A stretch of 64,000 nucleotides of DNA from Streptomyces clavifer (GTDB lineage: Bacteria; Actinomycetota; Actinomycetes; Streptomycetales; Streptomycetaceae), in NCBI GenBank assembly GCA_014651175.1, contig BMWJ01000004.1:496001-560000 (forward strand), in the 5' to 3' direction. This document shows, one piece after another, positions 58,030 to 64,000 of the stretch. Position 1 is the stretch's first letter. Every line of letters begins with the position of its first letter. The translations under genes and the position numbers were made by a program. A model generated the notes under the pieces. The model ran no database searches and was not told the origin of the DNA. It saw only the letters and a list, made by a program, of their open reading frames with translations.

Positions 58030-59430
58030 TCATGCCGGACTGTCCGGCTTACTGCGCGCTGCCCCCGCCAGGTCGGCAAGGCGGCGATGCTCGGCAGCCT
58101 TCTTCTCGTGGATCGCGGCCATGCGCAGGTGGTACTGCGGGTCGTCCTGCTCGTAGACGTCCGGCACCCCTGATTCGTCCTCGTCGCGCTCCTCCGCCTC
58201 GTACAGAGCTCTGTATGTGCGTACCCGGAGTCTGAGCAGTACACCGGAGAGTACGGCGGCAATCAGGGATCCGATCAGGACCGCGGCCTTGACCTCGTTG
58301 ATCATGTCTTCGTCGCCCGCGAAGGCGAGCTCCCCGATGAGCAGCGAGACGGTGAATCCGATCCCGGCCAGGGCGGCTACCGCGAAGACATCGGCCCAGG
58401 CCAGATCCTTGTTCAGCTCGGCCTTGGTGAAGCGGGTGACGAGCCAGGTGCCACCGAAGATCCCGACCGTCTTGCCGACGACCAGACCGAGAACCACACC
58501 GAGCGTTTCAGGCCGGGTGAATACCCCCGCCAGGGCGTCGCCCTTGAGGGTGACACCGGCCGAGAAGAGCGCGAACAGCGGCACCGCGAGGCCGGCCGAC
58601 AGCGGACGCACCAGATGCTCGATGTGCTCGCCGGGGGAGTGCGCCTCGCCCTCGCGCCGGGTGCAGCGGAGCATGAGGCCCATGGCGACGCCGGCGATCG
58701 TGGCATGGACCCCGCTGTTGTACATCAGGCCCCAGATGACCAGGGCGAGCGGAACGTAGATGTACCAGCCTCGGACTCCTGTACGAAGCAGCACCCAGAA
58801 GACCACCAGGCAGGCGAAGGCCCCGCCGAGTGCCAGGAAGTCGATGCTCGCGGTGAAGAACACCGCGATGATCAGGATGGCGAAGAGGTCGTCGACCACG
58901 GCGAGCGTGAGGAGGAAGGCCCGCAGTGCCGCCGGCAGAGACGTACCGATCACCGCGAGGACGGCGAGGGCGAACGCGATGTCGGTGGCGGTGGGAACGG
59001 CCCAGCCTGCGGTGGAACCTCCGCCGAGTGCGGCGGTGAGGGCGTAGACGACGGCGGGGACGGCCATCCCGCAGAGTGCGGCGGCGACGGGCAGGGCCGC
59101 CGCCCTGGGGTCGCGCAGTTCTCCAGCGACCAGTTCGCGCTTGAGCTCGACACCCGCGACGAAGAAGAAGACCGCGAGCAGTCCGTCGGCAGCCCAGTGG
59201 GCCACGGAGAGATCGAGCCCCAGGGCCTCGGGACCGAAGTGGAAACGGCTGACGGCCGCGTAGGCGGAGCCGAAGGTGTTCGCCCAGATCAGTGCGGCGA
59301 CGGCCGCGACCAGCAGGATGATGCCGCCGACCGTCTCGGTGCGCAGCGCCTCGGCGACGTAGTTCCGCTCGGGCAGGGACAACCGGCCGAACAGGGCACG
59401 GCGGGAGGGAGGGGGGACGGGCGCGGCCAC
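58030..59430 (-). CDS. nhaA: Na+/H+ antiporter NhaA
   Basis: NhaA exports Na+ in exchange for protons and controls pH and salt tolerance. The 466-residue product has about eleven membrane helices (e.g. ETVGGIILLVAAVAALIWAN, GLLAVFFFVAGVELKREL) and the paired aspartates of the transport site in LAVVDDLFAILI. The last 60 residues form a charged cytosolic tail. GTG 59430 follows GGAGGT by 6 bp, excluding the longer in-frame start. It is upstream of the holin-type and hydrolase genes on the same strand. Confidence 0.95.
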   Translation of the reverse strand: MAAPVPPPSRRALFGRLSLPERNYVAEALRTETVGGIILLVAAVAALIWANTFGSAYAAVSRFHFGPEALGLDLSVAHWAADGLLAVFFFVAGVELKRELVAGELRDPRAAALPVAAALCGMAVPAVVYALTAALGGGSTAGWAVPTATDIAFALAVLAVIGTSLPAALRAFLLTLAVVDDLFAILIIAVFFTASIDFLALGGAFACLVVFWVLLRTGVRGWYIYVPLALVIWGLMYNSGVHATIAGVAMGLMLRCTRREGEAHSPGEHIEHLVRPLSAGLAVPLFALFSAGVTLKGDALAGVFTRPETLGVVLGLVVGKTVGIFGGTWLVTRFTKAELNKDLAWADVFAVAALAGIGFTVSLLIGELAFAGDEDMINEVKAAVLIGSLIAAVLSGVLLRLRVRTYRALYEAEERDEDESGVPDVYEQDDPQYHLRMAAIHEKKAAEHRRLADLAGAARSKPDSPA

Positions 59431-60580
59431 GAGGGGACCTCCGGGTCGGATACGGCTGCGACGGCATGGCAGATACACGTGCCGACCAGACTTCCCGGCG
59501 CCCCTGTGGAGTTCTCGTTGTGAAGTTGTCGCCACCGCAGTGATGTGCGGCGAACGGCCATCACTCTACCCGGGGCGCCCGGGAACGGGTCCCGGATGCG
59601 CGCCCGGCTTCGGGATCCGTCGCAGGTCGAGCCGGTTGCAGACCAGCATCGTGCCCAGGGGACCGAACGGCATCCGGACTCACCGCGCCTGCGGAGCCGT
59701 ACGAAGCAGAAGCCGAGCCGGACCGAACGACGAGGGGGCGGCGGCGCACCTGCCAGGGGCCGCTCAGCAGCTCGTCGTCCGCTCGGCCGGACAGTACGTC
59801 GTCCCACCGGGTTGCGCTCCGGCCGGGCCCCCGTCCGGATGAGCGGTCCGAGGCGCGGCCCGGGACGTTGCCGGCGCAGCCCGACACCCGGGGCGTCCGT
59901 GTCGTCAGGATTGGACAACTTCCGGTGGCCGGGTCGTCCCCGGCTTTGAGGTTGTCCGGGACTTTGACGACCCTACGATTCAGCCCCACCTCGGCGGCCA
60001 GGCGGAGGGGGTGGTGCTCCTGCTCCCCGCCGACGGTGCGCTCGTGGCAGGAACAGTCGTGCTTGCCGTTGACGGTCACCCCCGTGCCGCCGGGTCCGTC
60101 CCCGAGTCCTCGAGCGCGATGGCTCTGCAGCAGGACCCCGCACGGTGCACCGGTGCGCATCGGTACCACGCTGTACGGGGCACCCGGTGGTTCGATCGCG
60201 AACGTCAACTGTCGCCGGTCTCGCCGATCAGCGTGCTGCTCGGCAGCGTTTCGGCCGGGGCGGACGCGTCCGTGCGGGTGAGCAGTCCTCGTTCGTGAGG
60301 CGCCGTCGTTCGTGAGGGGCCGTCTCCGCCGATCTTTCACGCCGTCGCGGGGTGGCCACGCCGCGCACCGACGCCAGAGCTCCTCGCCGAGCACACTGCT
60401 TGTCCATTCGGTGAACGGAACGCGCCCCGTGCCGGGTACCGCATCCGGATCTGCTGACGTCCACGTCAGCCGCCTCGTGCGCAGTTGGCCGTCGGCACGG
60501 TGCTGATCGGCCGGCTCCGGACGAGGCCCCGGGGGAGCGGTTCCGCCGCGGCATCGCGGACAGCGGGCACCCGAATGAAC
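59431..60580. other. 1.15-kb region without a convincing gene
   Basis: This is the longest unexplained gap. Open frames on both strands (59561-60394 minus; 59868-60281 and 60011-60298 plus) overlap one another and translate to Arg/Pro/Gly/Ser-rich or motif-free sequence. One plus-strand piece (VVLLLPADGALVAGTVVLAVDGHPR) looks strand-like and could be a decayed gene. An inverted pair GGACAAC/GTTGTCC lies near 59914-59958. It also must hold the nhaA promoter. Confidence 0.5.
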
Positions 60581-60607
60581 GAAGCCCCCGCACAGGGCGG
60601 GGGCTTC
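60581..60607 (-). terminator. terminator of the acetyl-CoA synthetase gene
   Basis: GAAGCCCCCGC (60581-60591) pairs with GCGGGGGCTTC (60597-60607) across a 5-nt loop, 16 bp beyond the stop. Confidence 0.88.
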
Positions 60608-60622
60608 GGTTCCTACGGCTTC

Positions 60623-62575
60623 CTATTCCGGGTCAGCGGGCTTCAGGCTGTCAGCGATGCGCCGCACGCTGTCCGAGTCCGTGAGAGTGGTGACATCGCC
60701 CAGCTCACGGTTCTCGGCTACGTCGCGCAGGAGGCGGCGCATGATCTTGCCGGACCGGGTCTTCGGCAGTTCGGCCACCGGTAGGACGCGCTTGGGTTTG
60801 GCGATCGGCCCGAGCGTGGTGCCGACGTGGTTGCGGAGTTCGACGACCAGTTCGTCGGATGCGGTGGCCGTGCCGCGCAGGATCACGAAGGCGACGATGG
60901 CCTGACCGGTCGTCTCGTCGTTGGCGCCGACCACGGCCGCCTCGGCGACCGCCGGGTGCGAGACGAGGGCCGATTCGACTTCGGTGGTGGAGATGTTGTG
61001 GCCGGAGACGAGCATGACGTCGTCGACCCGGCCGAGCAGCCAGATGTCGCCGTCCTCGTCCTTCTTGGCACCGTCGCCGGCGAAGTACTTGCCTTCGAAA
61101 CGGGACCAGTAGGTGTCGATGAAGCGCTGGTCGTCGCCCCAGATGGTGCGGAGCATCGACGGCCACGGTTCGGTGAGGACGAGGTAGCCACCCCCGCCGT
61201 TCGGTACCTCGTTGGCCTCGTCGTCGACCACGGTGGCGGAGATGCCGGGCAGGGCACGCTGCGCCGAACCGGGCTTGGTAGCGGTGACTCCGGGAAGCGG
61301 CGAGATCATCATGGCGCCGGTCTCGGTCTGCCACCAGGTGTCCACGACCGGGCAGGCGTCGGCGCCGATGTGCTTGCGGTACCACATCCATGCCTCGGGG
61401 TTGATCGGCTCACCGACCGATCCGAGGACGCGCAGCGACGACAGGTCGAACTTGGCGGGGATGTCGTCTCCCCACTTCATGAACGTGCGGATCGCGGTCG
61501 GGGCCGTGTAGAGGATCGTGACCCCGTACTTCTGCACGATCTCCCAGAAGCGCCCCTGGTGCGGGGTGTCGGGCGTGCCCTCGTACATCACCTGCGTCGC
61601 GCCGTTGGCCAGCGGCCCGTAGACGATGTACGAATGCCCGGTCACCCAGCCGATGTCGGCCGTGCACCAGTACACGTCCGTCTCGGGCTTCAGGTCGAAG
61701 ACCGCATGGTGCGTGTACGCCGCCTGCGTGAGATACCCGCCCGAGGTGTGCAGGATCCCCTTCGGCTTACCCGTGGTTCCCGAGGTGTACAGGATGAACA
61801 GCGGATGCTCCGCGTCGAACGCCTCGGGCGTGTGCTCGGCGGACTGGCGGCCGGTGATCTCGTGCCACCAGACGTCCCGGCCCTCGTACCATGCGGTGTC
61901 CTGACCCGTGCGCCGGACCACGAGGACGTGCTCGACGCTGTCGATGCGGGAGACTGCGTCGTCCACCGCGGGCTTGAGCGCGGAGGGCTTGCCGCGGCGG
62001 TAGCCGCCGTCGGCCGTGATGACGACCTTGGCGTCGGCGTCCTGGATGCGTGCGGCGATGGCGTCCGCGGAGAAGCCGCCGAAGACCACCGAATGCGCTG
62101 CGCCGATACGGGCGCAGGCCAGCATCGCCACGGCGGCTTCCGGGATCATCGGCAGGTACACGGCGACGCGGTCGCCCTTGCCGACACCCAGCTCAGTGAG
62201 CGCGTTGGCCGCGCGGGAGACCTCGTCCTTCAGCTCCGCGTAGGTGATCGCACGGCTGTCGCCGGGCTCGCCCTCGAAGTGGATGGCGACCCGGTCGCCG
62301 TTGCCCGCCTCCACATGGCGGTCCACACAGTTGTACGCGACGTTCAGCTCGCCGTCCGCGAACCACTTCGCGAAGGGCGGATTGCTCCAGTCGAGCGTCT
62401 CGGTCGGCTCCGTGGCCCAGGTCAGGCGACGGGCCTGCTCGGCCCAGAAGCCCAGCCGGTCCGCATCGGCCTGCTCGTACGCCTCCACCGTCACGTTGGC
62501 GTTCGCGGCCAGATCGGCAGGCGGTACGAACCGCCGCTCCTCCTTGAGCAGATTGGCCAGGCTTTCGTTGCTCAC
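60623..62575 (-). CDS. acsA: acetyl-CoA synthetase
   Basis: The enzyme activates acetate to acetyl-CoA with ATP. The 650-residue product has the adenylate-forming motifs [29 protein letters not shown] and [16 protein letters not shown], and a C-terminal [13 protein letters not shown] in which Lys610 is the conserved acetylation-regulated lysine. GTG 62575 follows GGGAGA by about 5 bp and begins the conserved [19 protein letters not shown] 62587 would add four residues. It is monocistronic with its own terminator. Confidence 0.96.
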   Translation of the reverse strand: MSNESLANLLKEERRFVPPADLAANANVTVEAYEQADADRLGFWAEQARRLTWATEPTETLDWSNPPFAKWFADGELNVAYNCVDRHVEAGNGDRVAIHFEGEPGDSRAITYAELKDEVSRAANALTELGVGKGDRVAVYLPMIPEAAVAMLACARIGAAHSVVFGGFSADAIAARIQDADAKVVITADGGYRRGKPSALKPAVDDAVSRIDSVEHVLVVRRTGQDTAWYEGRDVWWHEITGRQSAEHTPEAFDAEHPLFILYTSGTTGKPKGILHTSGGYLTQAAYTHHAVFDLKPETDVYWCTADIGWVTGHSYIVYGPLANGATQVMYEGTPDTPHQGRFWEIVQKYGVTILYTAPTAIRTFMKWGDDIPAKFDLSSLRVLGSVGEPINPEAWMWYRKHIGADACPVVDTWWQTETGAMMISPLPGVTATKPGSAQRALPGISATVVDDEANEVPNGGGGYLVLTEPWPSMLRTIWGDDQRFIDTYWSRFEGKYFAGDGAKKDEDGDIWLLGRVDDVMLVSGHNISTTEVESALVSHPAVAEAAVVGANDETTGQAIVAFVILRGTATASDELVVELRNHVGTTLGPIAKPKRVLPVAELPKTRSGKIMRRLLRDVAENRELGDVTTLTDSDSVRRIADSLKPADPE

Positions 62576-62698
62576 GACATCTCCCATTCCCAGGGTGTCC
62601 GTTGTGTCCCGGGGCATAGCTCATCAGGCCGCAGGCCGGGTGACAAGTGTCTGCCGGGAATTGGTTTAGACCTCTGCCTCGTGTATAGGGGCACGCGC

Positions 62699-62737
62699 CC
62701 CGCTTCCGCAAGCAGCGTTGTGTGTTGCGGAAGCGGG
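62699..62737 (-). terminator. terminator of the SulP/carbonic anhydrase gene
   Basis: CCCGCTTCCGCAA (62699-62711) pairs with TTGCGGAAGCGGG (62725-62737), with a 13-nt loop, 36 bp beyond the stop. Confidence 0.8.
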
Positions 62738-62772
62738 ACCACAAGGTCTCACGGACCGGCGGCGCGTACGGT

Positions 62773-64000
62773 TCAGGCGCCGACCACTGTGTCGGGCGTT
62801 GCGCGGAGGGCCTCAGGGCAGGAGGAAGTACCGGGCCGTACGCCGGTCCCGGTGCTGAACGCACCCCCGGCCTGGGTGCCCAGGAGCGTGCCCGGCTCCA
62901 CGCCGGGCTCCGTCACAGGATCGGGGCCGGGGGCGACCCGTGCGAAGACCTCGTCGGGACCGGTACCCGAACTGGCACCTTCGGTCAGCAGATAGGCCTG
63001 GGCCTCGCCCACATGGAAGTACATGCCGTGCAGCTGCAACGTGCCCGCCGCGAGCCGCCGTGCCACCGAGTCGTGCGCCCGCAGGTGTTCCAGCTGCTGG
63101 ACCACATTGGTCAGGCAGAGCTGTTCCACCGCGTCGGTGGGCATCCGGCCGGAGATCCGCGCCCAGGAATGGTGGCGGGAGCGCATACGCTCCAGGCTCG
63201 GCAGGCCGTGGCGCAGCCAGCGCCACAGCGGGGTCCGGGGTGCCTCCGTGTCGGGTGCGGCACTCAACAGGGCCTGCATGGCACCGCATCCGGAGTGACC
63301 GCAGATGGTGATGGACTCGACCTCCAGCACATCCACCGCGTACTCGATCGCGGCGGCCACGGAATCGTCGCTGCTCGTCGTGCTCTCCGTGTCCGGTGGC
63401 GGTACCAGATTGCCGACGTTCCGCACCGTGAAGAGATCGCCGGGCCCGCTGGCGGTGATCATGCTGGTGACCAGACGGGAATCGGCACAGGTGATGAACA
63501 GCTGGGAGGGCTGTTGGCCCTCTGCCGCCAGTCGGGCCAGCTCCTCCCGCACCAGTGGAGCAGTGGTGCGCTGGAACGAACTGAGACCGCTGAGCAACCG
63601 ATGAGCACCCTGCCGGACGGCGGAAGCACCCGACGGGACGGCGGGAGAGCCGGCGGTGACCTCTGCGCCGGGAACTGAGGGCGGGCCGGCATGCCCCGCC
63701 TTGTCGTGACAGTGGTGGTTGCGCCACGGCGTCCATGGGCGGCAGCAGGAGTGGGCGGCCGAAGAGGGCTCGGCGATGCGGCCGCCCGAGCGCCCGGTGA
63801 AGACGATTCGCCCTCCCAGGGCTGTCTGGGCCGTGCACCACTCCTGAATCGCCTCGTATGCCGCGTGGTCCATGAAGAAGCCGTCCAACTCAACGATGGC
63901 GTCACCTCCTTGAGGGAGGCGCCCGAGCAGTCGGCTGAGCCGGGGCACGGCGAGGAAGGTCAGCTGTCCGCGGACTGTCACCAGATGCTTGCCATCCTGT
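62773..64000 (-). CDS. SulP-family anion transporter/carbonic anhydrase fusion, C-terminal part
   Basis: The gene runs off the window; 409 codons are visible. The first 75 residues match a STAS domain (LTFLAVPRLSRLLGRLPQGG, IVELDGFFMDHAAYEAI), the usual tail of SulP transporters. A Cys/His-rich linker follows (SCCRPWTPWRNHHCHDKAG). The rest is a beta-class carbonic anhydrase with CADSRL and GHSGCGAM, the zinc-ligand Cys/His/Cys and the Asp-Arg dyad. This suggests a bicarbonate (or sulfate) transporter fused to carbonic anhydrase. The transmembrane part must lie beyond 64000. Reading QDGKHLV directly continues past the internal GTG at 63981. Confidence 0.9.
   Translation of the reverse strand, partial: QDGKHLVTVRGQLTFLAVPRLSRLLGRLPQGGDAIVELDGFFMDHAAYEAIQEWCTAQTALGGRIVFTGRSGGRIAEPSSAAHSCCRPWTPWRNHHCHDKAGHAGPPSVPGAEVTAGSPAVPSGASAVRQGAHRLLSGLSSFQRTTAPLVREELARLAAEGQQPSQLFITCADSRLVTSMITASGPGDLFTVRNVGNLVPPPDTESTTSSDDSVAAAIEYAVDVLEVESITICGHSGCGAMQALLSAAPDTEAPRTPLWRWLRHGLPSLERMRSRHHSWARISGRMPTDAVEQLCLTNVVQQLEHLRAHDSVARRLAAGTLQLHGMYFHVGEAQAYLLTEGASSGTGPDEVFARVAPGPDPVTEPGVEPGTLLGTQAGGAFSTGTGVRPGTSSCPEALRATPDTVVGA

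Noticed and set aside
59561-60394. 277-codon minus-strand ORF in the nhaA-acsA gap
   Set aside because: Arg/Gly/Pro/Ser-rich, no family features, overlaps equally open plus-strand frames; kept only as an unexplained gap.
60827-62995. 722-codon plus-strand ORF opposite acsA
   Set aside because: Antisense shadow of acetyl-CoA synthetase; Gly/Val/Asp/Arg-rich.

Overview
This window is a gene-dense piece of a high-GC actinobacterial chromosome, almost certainly from Streptomyces. The reasons are the strong G/C preference at third codon positions, many GTG starts, a WblA-type WhiB protein, Ser/Thr kinases with the PASTA-less Streptomyces layout, a DasR-like chitinase operator, and a gene order that matches, from memory, the S. 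coelicolor core around acs, nhaA, marP-like, nth, crp, wblA, ask-asd, recR, purA and kynA. I have not checked this by search. No CRISPR array, insertion sequence, integrase or rRNA is visible. There is one tRNA, tRNA-Pro(CGG), at 41722-41795 on the minus strand.

Layout. 1-3500: the end of a DUF3151 gene, then a tryptophan-to-kynurenine operon (tryptophan 2,3-dioxygenase, kynureninase, HGGxW hydrolase that is a likely formamidase). 3826-7019: a histidine kinase/response regulator pair and a cytochrome P450. 7002-9834: a small membrane protein, a degenerate diacylglycerol-kinase-like protein, and purA. 9902-18548: two paralogous transmembrane Ser/Thr kinases sharing an unusual repeated outer domain, flanking a membrane-tethered PstS-like protein, a GH19 chitinase with a DasR-type promoter, a hypothetical gene and a second beta-clamp paralogue. 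18707-25261: a MarR/DJ-1 operon with clear operators, a class III aminotransferase, a GntR regulator, an orphan SLATT membrane protein, and the ybaB-recR pair. 25348-31775: a DUF5063 gene, ask-asd, an ECF sigma factor with a transmembrane partner, and SURF1. 31838-38392: an S9 peptidase, a SnoaL-like protein, a secreted SGNH esterase, HtpG and a TetR regulator, the last divergent from an FMN reductase at 38508.

39168-41720 is the only stretch that looks accessory: two unrecognised minus-strand ORFs behind an XRE regulator, divergent from an extra methionine aminopeptidase across a 65-bp operator region, next to tRNA-Pro. 41905-52410 returns to core genes: a metallophosphoesterase, YqeY, a class A penicillin-binding protein, wblA, two ArsA-like ATPases, DUF4177, RidA, a Nudix hydrolase, a metallo-beta-lactamase-fold protein and Crp. 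52640-64000 holds nth with a histone-like tail, a CoA-type Nudix hydrolase, a MarP-like periplasmic protease, an epoxide-hydrolase-like enzyme, a Holin-X-type membrane protein, NhaA, acetyl-CoA synthetase, and the C-terminal part of a SulP/carbonic anhydrase fusion cut by the window edge.

The items most worth follow-up are (i) the repeated LGTW/two-cysteine extracytoplasmic domain of the two kinases, (ii) the XRE-aminopeptidase-orphan module beside tRNA-Pro, and (iii) several unusually clear palindromic operators (MarR, TetR, XRE, upstream of wblA).
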